A DNA stretch of 64,000 nt. It comes from Pinus tabuliformis. Lineage: Eukaryota > Streptophyta > Pinopsida > Pinales > Pinaceae. Below are positions 1 to 10,774 of this stretch, piece after piece. Location: NCBI GenBank assembly GCA_031772625.1, contig CM062810.1, forward strand, positions 452,972,014-453,036,013, written 5' to 3'. Every line of letters starts with the position of its first letter. Position 1 is the stretch's first letter. A program made the translations under genes and the position numbers. The notes beneath the pieces were generated by a model, which was not told the DNA's origin, did not search any database, and was given only the letters and a program-made list of their open reading frames with translations.

Positions 1-50
1 TAAGGACAAAGCAGGTAAACATTGGTACGGAGGCTGAACCAAAGTATGTA

Positions 51-827
51 ATGCTCGGTGACTACTGGTATGATGCCACAATGGATAAGGTCGTTGAGTT
101 ACTCTGCAAGTACCAAGACTTATTCCTGACCAAGATCACAGATTTAAAGGGGCTTGTTAGTGATTTAGGGGTGATGAAGATCACCCTAAAACCTTACAAA
201 AATCCAGTTAAGCAAAGGCCTTATCGACTGAATCTGAAGTACAAGGAAAAGGTTTGTGTAGAACTAGACAAAATGCTCATAGCTGCAATCATTAAGCCAA
301 TGGAAGAATCCGACTAGATAATCCCTATGGTAGTATAGGAGAAGAAGTAGAAGGGAAAGATAAGGATATGCGTGGACCTTAGGAAATTGAATGACGCCTG
401 TGTACACGAGCCATTCCTGACTCCATTCACAGATGAAGTATTGGAAAATGTCGGCGGGAAAGAAGCATATTCTTTTACTAATGGATTCTTAGGGTACCAC
501 CAGATCAAAATCGCATCGGAATATAGGAGAAAGGCCACCTTCGCGAATGAATGGGGCTATGTTCAATATACCATTATGTCGTTTAGGCTAAAGAATGTGT
601 CAGCCATATTTTTATGCATATTTTTTGTAGCATTCAAAGAATATATCCACAAATTCCTCGAGGTCTATCTAGATGATTGGACTATATTCGGATTGGTTAA
701 GTACCATGTAGCGAGCTTACGTTTGTTGTTGGATACTTGCCGACGAAACCAAATCACATTGAACCTCAAAAATTGTACATTTCTCGTTCCTTTTAGGAAC
801 TTGTTGGGACATGTGGTCTGCAAATAG
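51..827 (+). pseudogene. pol: Ty3 reverse transcriptase, fingers and palm, degraded
   Basis: This was the RNA-dependent DNA polymerase of the element. Residues 11-88 of the first open segment (51-317) hold the typical entry region, ending in KRPYRL-like QRPYRL and EELDKM-like VELDKM. The second segment (372-827) is in the same frame and holds LRKLNDAC, FTDEVLENVGG, GYHQIKIA and the catalytic box EVYLDDW at about residues 97-103, so the two active-site aspartates survive. Three in-frame TAG codons separate the segments (318-371), at positions where relatives carry W or Q. The catalytic core is recognisable but cannot be translated as one protein. The family assignment is secure. Confidence 0.9.
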
Positions 828-1408
828 GGACTAATGGTAGAACCCACGAAGATTGCATTAATTCTGAATTTGGAAGCATCACAAAGTCTTAAACAATTGC
901 GCACTACCTTGGCACATACGGGTACTACAGGAAGTTCATCAAAAGCTATGCCCAAATCACTGTGCCAATGGAGAAACTGTTGAAAGAGGATGTCACATTC
1001 TATTGGAATGATGATTGCTTGAAGAGCCTGGAGGTACTAAAAGAGAAATTGGCCTATGCCCCAATCCTGGTCTTCCCAAAATGAGATGTGGAGTTTCATG
1101 TCCATGTTGACATGTCATGTATAGCACTGGGAGTGGTGCTAACACAAGAGGGTGGAGAGGGCTTGGATTACCCAATCACATTCGCAAGTCACAGGTTGTA
1201 CAAAGAAGAAAAAATCTATTCCACAACCGAATGCGAGGGGTTGGCTATGGTGTACACACTCCAAAAATACCGACACTATTTGCTAGGAGGACATTTCAAT
1301 ATGTATACCGACCATTCTGCGCTAAAATACTTGGTCAGTAAGCCTGTGTTGGGGGCCACATATGCAGGTGGTTCTTATTGTTCCAAGAATATGACTTTGA
1401 TGTCATGA
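828..1408 (+). pseudogene. pol: Ty3 RT thumb and RNase H, degraded
   Basis: Continuation of the polyprotein. After a TAG at 826-828 and a frame break near 860, the connection region reads GYYRKFI and a LKEKL block. From 1088 the RNase H domain follows: VHVDMSCIALGVVL (first acidic residue), STTECEGLAMV (second) and YTDHSALKYL (third). The usual Asp/Glu/Asp acidic residues are therefore visible. RNase H removes the RNA strand during reverse transcription. A TGA at 1082-1084 interrupts the frame just before the domain, and the C-terminal end drifts out of frame into the integrase segment that starts at 1378. Confidence 0.85.
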
Positions 1409-2400
1409 TGAAGCGTCGACGCCTTAATGTAAGACTGGATCACTTGTCACGTATTGAGATGGGAGAGGAACCTACTAGTTTGGAGGAAGGATTACCTGAT
1501 GCACAGCTCTTTGTTGTGCACTTCGCAAAAGGTCACTTTGAAGATATAATCCACTTTCTAATAACAGGGACTGCGCAGAAGGAATACTCCATCCACCAGA
1601 AGAAGGAACTGGTGGTGCGCGCAACTGATTTTTCAGTCATAATGGGGAACCTATACAAAATGGGTAATGATGAGATACTGCGAACGTACGTACATGAATT
1701 TGAACGAAGTAATATCCTCACAAAAGCACATGGGGGATTTGCAAGAGGAAACTATGCAGGACAAGCGACTGTGGAAAAGATTCTCTATGAAGGGTTGTGG
1801 TGGCTAGCCCTTCATCAGGATTCAAAAGCACACTGTAAGGCCTGTGATATATGTCAATGGATAGGTAAACCATCTCAAAGGAACGAGATGCCTTTGAATT
1901 CACAAATGATGTTGCAGCCCTTCAAAAAATTGGCAATAGACTTTGTAGGACCTATCAAACCTCAAGGAAAAATGGGTGGGCGATACATTATCACGGTGAC
2001 AGAGTACCTAACTGGTTGAATGGAAGCGCAGCCAGTCAAAGACTGCATGGCTTCCACGACGACGAAGTTTTTGTTTGAACATGTGTTGACTCAATTTGGC
2101 TGTCCAAAAATCTTAATGAGTGATCGCAGTACACATTTCTTGAACGAAACCATCAGTGCGCTAACAAAAGAGTTATAGGTGTATCATCAGAAAAGCACAT
2201 TTAATCACCCACAAGATAATGGGATAGTAGAAGCATTCAACAAAATACTGGAGACTACGCTAACCAAACTATGCAACATGCAGCGAGTGATTTGGACTTC
2301 TGTGTACCTACAGTACTATGGGCTATAGGAAAACGTACAAGAAACTGACGGGATAGACACCTTTTTGGTTGGTTTATGGCATTTAAGATGTCATGTGAAT
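1378..2400 (+). pseudogene. pol: Ty3 integrase zinc finger and catalytic core, degraded
   Basis: The element's integrase. The open part (1378-2019, 213 aa) contains the H2C2 zinc finger: HGG near residue 119, then HCKACDIC. The start of the catalytic core follows (AIDFVGPI, first Asp). After a TGA at 2017-2019 the core continues to about 2400 through further stops. The second Asp (ILMSDR) lies near 2110-2130 and the Glu (GIVEAFNK) near 2221-2245. The DDE residues are thus all still visible although the frame is broken. The LSRIEMGEEP segment in front of the zinc finger is the usual RNase H-integrase linker. Confidence 0.87.
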
Positions 2401-2529
2401 GGAGTATATTGTACCTAGTCTATGCAAAGCAGCTCTCACAAGCATGATGGACTGCAAAGCCCTGAAGAGAGGCTTGCGCAGTTAGACAAACTTGAGGAGG
2501 AATGGGTCCTGGCTATTTTTCATTAGCAG

Positions 2530-2790
2530 GTGCAAAAGCAGTGGGAGAAGGCCTGGCACAATCACCATATTAAGTTGCACACCTTCAAGGTAAATGATTT
2601 AGTCTTGTTGTATGATAGTAAGTTTGATAAATTCCTGGGAAAGTTTAGAATGCATTGGCTGGGGCCATACATTGTTAAGGAGGTCACAGATGGAGGCATG
2701 GTACAACTAGTCAAACTAAATGGAGAGCCTTTCCCAGGAAAAGTGAATGGCCACCATTTACAGTCCTACACGAGTGGCCTGACTATATGA
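2530..2790 (+). pseudogene. pol: Ty3 integrase C-terminal domain
   Basis: An 86-aa open segment with the GPF/Y-type module of Ty3 integrases: FKVNDLVLLYDSKF, then FRMHWLGPYIVKEV, then GGMVQLVKLNG. It ends in GKVNGHHLQSY, after which the frame stops at 2788-2790. I see no chromodomain. The same module recurs at 26475-26700 in X copy 2. Between this segment and the catalytic core (about 2400-2530) the frame is broken. It was probably the C-terminus of the polyprotein. Confidence 0.85.
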
Positions 2791-3058
2791 CTAGCCAGCA
2801 GCAGCACAATTGACGCGCTCCAAGGATTTCGACAAAGGCGTGGGACTATAAAAAAATGCAGGGGATCCAAGCACATATGTAGAGAAGCACTTCCGACATA
2901 GAGGTATCGGAATGACAGATGCAGTAGACCCAGCAAGAAGTAGCTCAGTGCACTACTGACCTTGCCATAGTTCAAGAACAGTTGAAGGGACTCCATGCAA
3001 AGATCTTCACACTAACAAAGTGACTTGAGGGCGAGTCATGATGTTTATGTCGGGGACC

Positions 3059-3898
3059 TGTTGGGCATGGAATACCCACAAGGAATGTTTTGGGGCTTAA
3101 ATCCCAAGTTTTAACCGAATCTTTTTGTAAAAACTTGACAAATTGTGGGCGCAGGGCGCGAAAGTGTAATACAGTCACAGGGTTGTCCACCCTAGTTTTT
3201 GTAATGTAATTTCGGCTAGATAGACCTACCCATGGTCCATAGACCATGGGATTGTATAAATAGAGCAAGGCTATAAGTGTAAAAGAACCAATAATGAATG
3301 GAAGAAAATCATGAGAATTCTAAGTGATTGAGTCAAAGTGTAAAGTGTTTCTGCGGGTTGTAGAGTAGGAGAAGACTCTGCAGCTGAGTGTGTGGACCCC
3401 TGCAGCTAAGCCTCCAAGGTAGGTCGAGTCTGTAACTATTAGGAGAATCAATAAAGAGAAGTTTTTCCTAGTTTAATGCATGATTGGATATAATTTGCAA
3501 GTATATTTTTTATTTACTGCACGAACTTGTATGAATGTTTTGTATTACTAATTATAACTTAAGACATTCAAATAGGCAAAGGTGATTAATTAACATTGGA
3601 AGATAAGGAAGATCTTGGGTATTAGCGTAGAGCATGTCACAACCCCTAGTTAAGGTTGTGTGAAGGTAGTGTATCAGGCCGTGAGGAACTGGAAGTGCGC
3701 AAAGCGACCTGTGTGTAGGAACAAACATAGGACCAGTCGTACCTCCTAGACATATCAAGGGTGCAGAAACATGGTTCTAGCACCCTCCCATAGTACTTTG
3801 GGTGAGACCTCAATCCGCGCTCCACGTACTGTTGATGAAAGGGCCAGTAATACTGAGATTTTTTTGGCTAATTAAATCTGAACTTGGGTTAGGCCCCA
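3059..3898 (+). repeat. 3' LTR of family X, copy 1
   Basis: Starts TGTTGGG like the family LTRs at 21358 and 32505. Shared blocks are 'ctgcagctgagtgtgt...', 'ccctcccatagt.cttt...gagac' and 'gaaagggccagt'. The end is set where the three copies last align: each then ends in CA (GGTTAGGCCCCA here, GGTTAGCCCA and GGTTCAGCTCA in the others). An alternative end is near 3852 (GGCCAGTAAT). Length about 840 bp. It contains a TATA box and a 22-bp hairpin just upstream of it. Confidence 0.8.
3229..3263 (+). promoter_or_regulatory. LTR core promoter: CCATGG hairpin plus TATA box
   Basis: Positions 3229-3250 form an inverted repeat with 9-bp arms CCCATGGTC/GACCATGGG and a 4-nt loop. TATAAATAG follows at 3255-3263, a textbook plant TATA box. 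Its location inside an LTR makes it the likely U3 promoter of this element. Whether it is active cannot be judged. Confidence 0.6.
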
Positions 3899-4734
3899 AC
3901 AAGCCAACACTAGTGGTCATGCACATCAACTTGCTGAAGCACCCGTTTGGATCTAGTTGGACTTTCTTCTTGTCTTCACCTTGGTGAGTGTGTTGAATGT
4001 ATTGGATTGCATGTGTGCACATAATGACATGCATGTTGATGAATCCCTTGCATTTAATCAGCCACACTGCTCACTATGTCTACTTCATGTTAGCTGTTGG
4101 GATGGATCTTTAACTTTTCTGGGCATAATGTCATCCATGAGTGCACATTGCGCCCACTTTTGTTCCTAATCCTACGGCAACACATTCGTCTATCTGTTCA
4201 GCTTCATGTTCTTCCTAACTTGCTACTTTAGCACACGCAACTCCTTCTTTGTTATATCATTTTCCTTCACATGATCTTCATGTCACGCCGTCACTCCATA
4301 TCCGAAGTCTCCAAAGTTGCTTTCATCATCAATGGAGCTGCTTGAGCTTGTAACCTTATTCCACCTCCATGTTATCAACAACCCTCTTCTTGCATTCATT
4401 TCATTTGGTATGTTGTCTTCAGTTGTTGTTCATGATGTTGCTCATTGTGATGTTGCCGCTTGATGTCCTTGTCTACGAATAACTTGATGTCTTCATGAGT
4501 AGGCAAGCTAATAGACACTTGACCGACTACATCCCCAAGCATGCTCTGAACAGTGTCCTCATCTCTACTCTCTTGGAAACCAGTGTACCTGTACTGCTGA
4601 GAGGTAGAGAAACATATGCGATACCTAGAGACATGGAAACACTCATAGCAAGCAATTTGTCAGTCAAAAACCAAAATGAACATAAGAACTAACTTTCAAC
4701 ATACCTGGTTAATGATCATGAATGTTGTCCAATT
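3899..4734. other. No gene recognised
   Basis: Only short, unconvincing reading frames on both strands. No domain, LTR boundary or primer site was recognised. Confidence 0.5.
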
Positions 4735-6140
4735 TCAGCTAGGAGGTTGGGAGACTGACTCCCAAGATGGCTCAAGGAACAGTCTAGGTTGCTGGAAGAT
4801 TGGTTGATTGGTAGAACTATGAAATGCATAGTCCAGTTTGGCTACTAACTTTTGGGATTGTGCAATTCTAACTGAGAAGGATTGTTGGCCTAGGGACAGA
4901 TCTATGCAATTTCTTGGGCCAAGCATCCACTGTCCTCCAGCAATGTGCAAAATAGTCCTGGAGGCCAGTGCCAGGCAAGAATGTGTAAATATAGAGAGGA
5001 AGGTGAGCCTTCCTTTCCCAGATTGTGCAATGAAGCCTTGGTGAGGGAAAAGCTCGTGAAAGGTTGGCCTGACTCGTCCACAGGTGATTGAAAGCAAGTA
5101 ACTCAGTGAATTCATGGTGACACTAAGTGATAGAAGAAGTGATTGACAATGCATACAAAACATGAATGAAAGATTCAGCAAACAGATTAACATGCGTGTG
5201 GGTGAGTCAGTTTGCTGGTTGGGCAAACATCCATGCAAAACAGTTTCATGCATGAAAAAACAGTGAGATAGCAATGAAAAATGATAGCAGGAATTCAAAA
5301 AAATCAAGAAAACAGTACTCCTACAAGTGAAAACACAAAAAGCAATAGAAATGCAACACAAAGCATGGGAAGTGGGCTTACCCAAAAATGGCTAAGTTGA
5401 ATGTGCCAAATGATCCTAGATGTGATGTGGGACGTCAAAACTGCAAGGTTAATGTGAGGAATGAGCTCTGCAGTGTCTGGTTGATGAGTTTTGATAACAT
5501 AGAGGTTGTGATGTGCATGCCACAAATCTAGGGGAAGCAACACTTGGTGGGATGTTTCAGGATTTCTCCTCGCATGTAACTTCCAACTGCTAAACATAAA
5601 TCCTTGAAACAACGGATTCCTTTCCATTATACCTTGGAAGAAGCAGCCCATGCATGCAAGTCTATTTTTGTCCGTCTCATAGGGAACCGTCAACTCAACT
5701 CCACATGCAAGACATTGTTCAACTGCTGGAGAAAAATGCACATTTTTGGCTGGGATCTGGGCTAGCTACCTAGGAGATTTGTGCATTTTCTAGGTAGAGC
5801 AGTTAACTGTTACCTAGATTTGCACAAATCCTAGGTTGAATAGCCTACTGCTGGGAAACTTTGGTCAAATCTTGTTGGGAGGGTTCGCTTGCAGGGTTGC
5901 GATATCCTAGAGCCCATTGGGTTGTCAGCAACGATTGCACAATTGCTGGAGGGAAGGTTGGTTCCCCTCCATAAATGGGCAATTTTCAAGGGGAAGCTAC
6001 CTAGCTTGCAACTGGACCAATTCCGGGTGAGCATCTTGTGATGGTAATGGATCAAATGTAATCCTTTGTGCAAGGAACACTTGAAGGTTAAGTACTTGAT
6101 GAAGCAAGACAAAGTGTTGTGTAAGGTTGGTATGTGTTAT
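4735..6140. repeat. Non-coding hairpin-rich repeat region
   Basis: A 216-aa minus-strand frame (4735-5385) and others here have no recognisable domain. The DNA instead carries iterated short inverted repeats such as ACTATG-AAATG-CATAGT at 4817-4833 and words like TTGTGCAATTCT and ATGCAATTTCT. These resemble words at 20041-21340. Its character (iterated palindromic words, no pol) suggests an LTR or other non-coding part of an unidentified retroelement. That is inference. Confidence 0.4.
5768..5836. repeat. Nested inverted repeat (possible cruciform)
   Basis: Outer arms 5768-5785 and 5821-5836 pair with a 2-nt insertion in the left arm (ACCTAGG..TTTGTGCA against TGCACAAATCCTAGGT). Inner arms TCTAGGTA (5789-5796) and TACCTAGA (5811-5818) enclose the palindrome AGTTAACT (5801-5808). 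Confidence 0.7.
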
Positions 6141-6340
6141 CACTGAGAACTGCAGTTGCATGTATATAAGTTAAGTCCAAAATTTCATGGGTAAAAATGA
6201 ATGTTATATGGTTGTTCTCCTATGTTTACCACTTAGGGGTCATGTTTTTCAATGATATTGTTGAGAATCATTTTCAAAACCGCGAGTCATCCTCCATCAT
6301 GATTGATTAAGATATGTCTTGTCTCGCATGTGTCATTTGT

Positions 6341-6510
6341 CCTTTTCGCAGTTTCGCAGCACCTTTTCGCAGTTTCGCAGCACCGTTTGATTGGCTGATT
6401 CTGCAGCATAGTAATGTTTTAGCCTTTTCGTAGCGCCAGCCATTTCGCAGCACATGTCACTGAATTATAACTGTCTGCGCTACGAAATCGCGGATTCGGG
6501 ATTTTGCAGC
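6341..6510. repeat. Iterated TTTCGCAGCACC / TTCGTAGCGCC words
   Basis: A perfect 21-bp tandem pair (CCTTTTCGCAGTTTCGCAGCA) occupies 6341-6361 and 6362-6382. Diverged versions follow: CCTTTTCGTAGCGCC near 6423, ATTTCGCAGCAC near 6442 and CTGCGCTACGAAATCGCGG near 6474. The same word reappears as a perfect palindrome downstream of the 557-aa ORF at 8686-8719. The stretch 6511-6855 is otherwise the presumed 5' leader of that ORF. Confidence 0.75.
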
Positions 6511-6855
6511 GCACATTCTTGAAATGTCATGTCCAGGGATGAGTCATTGTGTCTGGTCGGATTGTTGTCAGTTTATGTACCTTCCAAGCAATTACGAGGC
6601 ATCATTCCACCAATAGGTTCAGAGTCATGCACATTAAGTTCATTTAAATGTTCTTGTCATGCATGGTTGTGTCATGATGTTCTATTATTATTACTTGAAG
6701 CGGCCAGCTTATATGTTAAGTTATTTGAATTGTAATGAGCCCGAGTTTCTTCTTCAAGAGAGCTGCATTGCAAGCGAGCCTGTGTTCTAAAGTTTGAAGT
6801 TGCTTGTTGAGTTGAAGCTGCCGGTGTTACTGTGTGCAAAAGTTTTCAAGGCGTA

Positions 6856-8529
6856 ATGGAGAAGAAAGAGCATTGGTCAGGAAGGTGTCAAAGGGCAGAA
6901 CCCGAAGGATTAGACTTGATATTGAGGGAGGAAGGTGTTAAAAAGGCCTTCAAAGACGCTGGTTGCTGGAGTTTTTGTGAAACGCTGAAGGGAGGACACA
7001 CTCAGGTAACAAAAGAATTTGCATTGAATTTTACAGGCTTGAGTTCCAAGGTATCTATGTTAGAATTCCCAGTATCTCCAGAGGCTATTGCTAGGGTAAC
7101 TGAGATTCCTAGAGGAGGGCAGGAGTGGTTCAAAAATTTCAAATTTGATATGAGCCCCTGTAAAATATTCTTGAAGGAAGCCTATGTGAATGAAGATTTG
7201 ACCAAGGCTGTACCTAAAAGTTATGTTAAGGAGAGTTATGCTATGCTTCTTACTTGTATTCAAAAATATTTAACTTGTGAGGGCAAATATAACAAAGTTT
7301 ATTCATATCATTTCAAGTTGTTGCTGCATTTCACGGGTAAAGCACCTATAGATCTCCCATTCTACTTGTTTCGAAGCCTCAGTAAGATGTGTGATAAAAT
7401 TCAATTGAGGAAGGATGATTGTGAGTCATCACTGTTTCATCATGGCCTAGTTAAACTGTTAGTGATGGATGGCTTGCAGAAGATTGGTAGGGATTGGGAT
7501 TCTTTCATTTATATGGCCGGTTTCCAAAGTAAGACAGGCCTCACCCCACAGCCACTTAGAGAAAGAGAAGAATTAATGGAGGAACCCACTATTGCTGAGC
7601 TTAGGAAGGAGGCTAGGGAGAAAAAGAAAGTTAAATCTCAGTTGAACAAACCAGTCAAACCCTTGGTTATTAAAGAGCCACCTCAGCCACCTCAGTCATC
7701 ATCAAAGGAAAAGGTCAAGCAAAAGAAGGATGTTCATGGATCAGCTGAATCTGAAAAAGCATCAAGAGTTAAAACTAGGGGTCAACTAAGCAAGGAGAAA
7801 GGTAAATCAGTAGCTGTGGAAGAAAGTCCAATTTCAAAGGCCAGTCTAAGTGACCTACTTGAGGCTATTGAATTTGAGCAGGGAGAACCAGTGCATCTTG
7901 AACCCATGCATATTGATTTGACCCAATCTTCTCCTGAGAGTACTAAGAAGTCAAAAGCTTCGAAAAGATTAAGGTTTGATGAGCCTAGTGAGGTGTTTAT
8001 GTTCAAGCCAAGAAGGCCAGTTACAAGGAAGCAAATTAAAGAAGCTGAGAAAGTGAATAAAGAAGAAGAAGCTGTAAAGGAGAAAGTGCATAAGGCAAAG
8101 AAAGCTGTAAAGTCACCCAGAACAGAGGTAATTGAAGTGTTGACAAAAACAGTGGAGGCAGTCAAACATAAAGATAAGAATAAGAAGGTCATCATCACCC
8201 AAGGAGGAAATGTGATTGCCATAAAGAGTCAAGTGAAAACAGCCATAAAGGATCAGGTGGGAGCAACCAAAGAAGAAATTGTCAAAGCTAAAAATGTGTT
8301 TAAGGAACGTGCAGTTAGGTATGCCAATTATAAAAGAGCTGTGTTAAAGGGCAGTAAAAACCTAATGGGTCAAACAGATTCCGTAGCTGATGTATATACC
8401 TGGACGGTCCCAGCCCTCAAGCAAGTGAAACTCCTCAAACAAATGAACCTGACCCTGAGAGATAAGAACAAAGCTTTAAAGAAGGAGGTTTCAAATTTGA
8501 AGATGCGGCTAGGTCAGCTAGCTCATTAA
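6856..8529 (+). CDS. Intact 557-aa plant-transposon-associated protein, Transposase_32-like N-terminus, KE-rich tail
   Basis: This is the longest intact frame of the window. I take the ATG at 6856 (G at -3 and +4), because the frame upstream of it opens only with a GTG at 6832. Residues about 15-225 look like the 'putative plant transposon protein' fold: V.KEFALNFTGL, FPVSPEAIARVTEIP, then a helical block with HFKLLLHFTGKAPIDLPFYLF and LFHHGLVKLLVM. That resemblance is from memory and moderate. Residues about 240-490 are Lys/Glu/Ser-rich and probably disordered, with PPQPPQSS and basic clusters that could be nuclear signals. The last ~40 residues are a predicted coiled coil (LKQMNLTLRDKNKALKKEV). 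No catalytic motif is visible. Every neighbouring transposon frame is broken, so this one is either young or selected. It could be an extra ORF of a non-autonomous LTR element or a domesticated copy. Confidence 0.75.
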   Translation: MEKKEHWSGRCQRAEPEGLDLILREEGVKKAFKDAGCWSFCETLKGGHTQVTKEFALNFTGLSSKVSMLEFPVSPEAIARVTEIPRGGQEWFKNFKFDMSPCKIFLKEAYVNEDLTKAVPKSYVKESYAMLLTCIQKYLTCEGKYNKVYSYHFKLLLHFTGKAPIDLPFYLFRSLSKMCDKIQLRKDDCESSLFHHGLVKLLVMDGLQKIGRDWDSFIYMAGFQSKTGLTPQPLREREELMEEPTIAELRKEAREKKKVKSQLNKPVKPLVIKEPPQPPQSSSKEKVKQKKDVHGSAESEKASRVKTRGQLSKEKGKSVAVEESPISKASLSDLLEAIEFEQGEPVHLEPMHIDLTQSSPESTKKSKASKRLRFDEPSEVFMFKPRRPVTRKQIKEAEKVNKEEEAVKEKVHKAKKAVKSPRTEVIEVLTKTVEAVKHKDKNKKVIITQGGNVIAIKSQVKTAIKDQVGATKEEIVKAKNVFKERAVRYANYKRAVLKGSKNLMGQTDSVADVYTWTVPALKQVKLLKQMNLTLRDKNKALKKEVSNLKMRLGQLAH

Positions 8530-10029
8530 TTTGAGGAAAAGGTGATATTTTCAGTTTTGGTCAATTTTGTTTGGGTTCCACTATTTTGAAATCATCTAAG
8601 TCTTTGGCACCTGTAGAGGAAGTTTGAAAAGTCAAAAGTTCAAGCAAAGGAAGCTTTAGTGCGAATGCATTCTGTTTTAGTAAAAACAGCAGTTTCGTAG
8701 CGCGCTACGAAACTGCTGTAGGTGCTGTTTTATAAGAAAAACAAGGAGTTTAATGATGAGGTCAGCAAATTTTTGAAGGAAAAGCCTCAAGGACATAATG
8801 GAAACGATAAAAGACTCCCCTAGCTATTCAGAGAATGACAGATGTGCATTTTGAAAAGGTGAAATATTTTGTTTCTAGCTCAAGTCTCGTTAAAGGCACT
8901 TTATGACCAAATTGTTAGGGTTTCTGTTAAAGTTTTCGGAGATTTTTGTTTGTACACTTGTTCAGCTCACAAAGCTTCCAGCTCATTGGAAAGTATGGTG
9001 ATATGTGTTGTTTATGAAGAATTAGAGAGCAGGGGACATGTTCTTTAAGAAATGAAGAATGTTGGGAGACAGGGACCGTGAAAACAGAGCACATCTTTTG
9101 GTTAATTAATGAGCCATCTGCGCAACAAGAATCCAAAGCCAGCTCGTTCAGTGTATTCTCCTCCAAGATACTTCAACCAAAGCAGATAGAGGACATGTGT
9201 CAAGACTCAGAAAAGCATCATGCTACGAGGAGGACAGATTTTGGGTTTTGAGTAAATTAAGATCATTTGTAATTACAGTTCAGCAATCATGTAATTAATG
9301 AATTAGTTATACAGTAGATAAGGATAGTTAATAGCAACCTTCGATGCTCCCCTCATGCTGGAGGAGGAAGCTCGAGGTGGTTAAGCATGTAGTCCTATAT
9401 ATGAATCAAACTGGGATGTAATAGAGGTTGGATGTTTTTTGGAAAAAACAGAGTTTATATTGGCTTATGTAAAGACTTGTTACAGTAATATAAAAGACTA
9501 CTTTCTTCTTCTCAGGATTCATATCTTGTTCAGATGCTCAAGATGTTTGTGGCTTTGTCTTATCCTTTATGTTTTACAGGTCTATAGATATACAATCACT
9601 CTGAATTCACCTAGTTGCTCAGATTTTCTGTGTATATTTATGAGTTGAGTTTCATTTGAGAAATGTTTTGAGTGTTGGGACTTTACATGCCCTGACTTCC
9701 ATGAATGAGTAGTTTATAGTTTACTGAAATGGTGTTTGACTCCATGAGCCCAATGGAAGAAATCTTATGTTGCCTGTCCAACCAGCATGTTTATTAAGTT
9801 TTCATTTCAAGAAGTTAGCCCTCTTAGTGTTAATCATGATCAATAGTTTGTTTTGAGAGAGCCCTCTCAGGTTAGGGAGGCTAATCCTTAGCCAAGAGTC
9901 TGGTCTGAAATAATTACATAGAGTCTAACTGATTAGCAGCCATCAGTTCATGATTTTGTGATAACAGTATGGATGCTCTAGAATAGGCTAAGGAAAAAAT
10001 TTGGAGGGTGGTCGTAGCTGCTACAACAG
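8530..10029. other. 3' flank of the 557-aa ORF, no gene recognised
   Basis: AT-rich sequence with no convincing frame. It contains the palindrome at 8686-8719. A block around 9390-9425 (CTATATATGAATC, GGGATGTAATAG) resembles the TATA/leader region of an LTR, but no paired repeat was found. Confidence 0.45.
8686..8719. repeat. 34-bp perfect palindrome
   Basis: ACAGCAGTTTCGTAGCG joined directly to its exact reverse complement, with the centre between 8702 and 8703. It lies 157 bp after the stop codon of the 557-aa ORF and uses the TTTCGTAGCGC word found repeatedly upstream of that ORF. Confidence 0.95.
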
Positions 10030-10774
10030 AATGGCATGAAGTTAACGTGGAAATAAATCAAGGATACGTTTGAAGAGGACATCAAGGAATAATTGGAGGA
10101 TTATCAGGTTTGTATAAGGTTCTAGCAATCAAGATTATACAAGGTTGCATGCAGGTACCCCGCATTCCCATTTGTTTACATCATCTAGTGGATTGTATTT
10201 CACACAAATCCAGAGAATCTAAATTGAGTACTTCCAACAAGATAGAGCTTTCCACATTCAGGGTGCACAACTATCAACAAATCTATCATTTGCCTCAACT
10301 GGTGAACCACATGGATACACTCTTCAATTCCACCAATAGTTTTTTGAACATCATAGATAGTCTCAAGCGTTATGTAAATGAGTCATAAAAGTTCATAGAA
10401 GAACCCAATCATGTTTACAAGATAGAGGCTCTCAAGAAGGGCTACCAGTTCTTGATCATCTATGCATGCTGAATATATGGTCAAGAGAGAATAAAGACCT
10501 TTCTTGAAGGTTGGGTAGTTGTGTTGGACTAGTTGGTGAATGATGGAAGGTCATTCAACTGGTCGGACTTGTTGGCTCTTCAGATGAAATTCCATGTGAC
10601 TAAAGCCCTAAATCCGCCAAAGGATGAGCAAGAGAGATTCTATATGTCTGCATACTTATTGGATGTAATTTGTGCCTAACAATAATTTCCTAGCATGATC
10701 TTGACATGGACATTGAAAGAGATTGTCATCAAAACTTATTTTAAGTTTCTTATGAATACAACTATTGAGGAGTT

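Larger units (their letters stand above)
1..3898 (+). mobile_element. Ty3/gypsy LTR retrotransposon, family X copy 1, 5' truncated by window
   Basis: The order RT, RNase H, integrase, 3' LTR is the Ty3/gypsy order. Gag, protease and the 5' LTR lie outside the window to the left. Coding frames are interrupted by many stops, largely TAG, so the copy is dead. The same family recurs at 21358-27007: both share the RT entry sequence (KRPYRL/QRPYRL), the LRKLNDAC motif and the integrase tail (LLYDS.F.KF). LTRs of the family also recur at 21358 and 32505. The stretch 2791-3058 between integrase and LTR is 3' untranslated sequence without a convincing polypurine tract (weak candidate CGGGGACC directly before the LTR). 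Confidence 0.9.

Noticed and set aside
3853..3898. Taking the X LTR to end at GGCCAGT..CA and the next 45 bp as leader
   Set aside because: The 45 bp also follow the 3' LTR of copy 1 and all three copies then end in CA, so they are more likely LTR. Kept as an alternative.
4735..5385. 216-aa minus-strand open frame
   Set aside because: No recognisable domain and unusual composition. The DNA is explained better by iterated hairpin words, so a chance frame is likelier.
7782..8222. 146-aa minus-strand frame
   Set aside because: Lies wholly antisense to the Lys/Glu-rich part of the 557-aa ORF. Its Ser/Phe/Leu-rich composition is the mirror of Lys/Glu codons.
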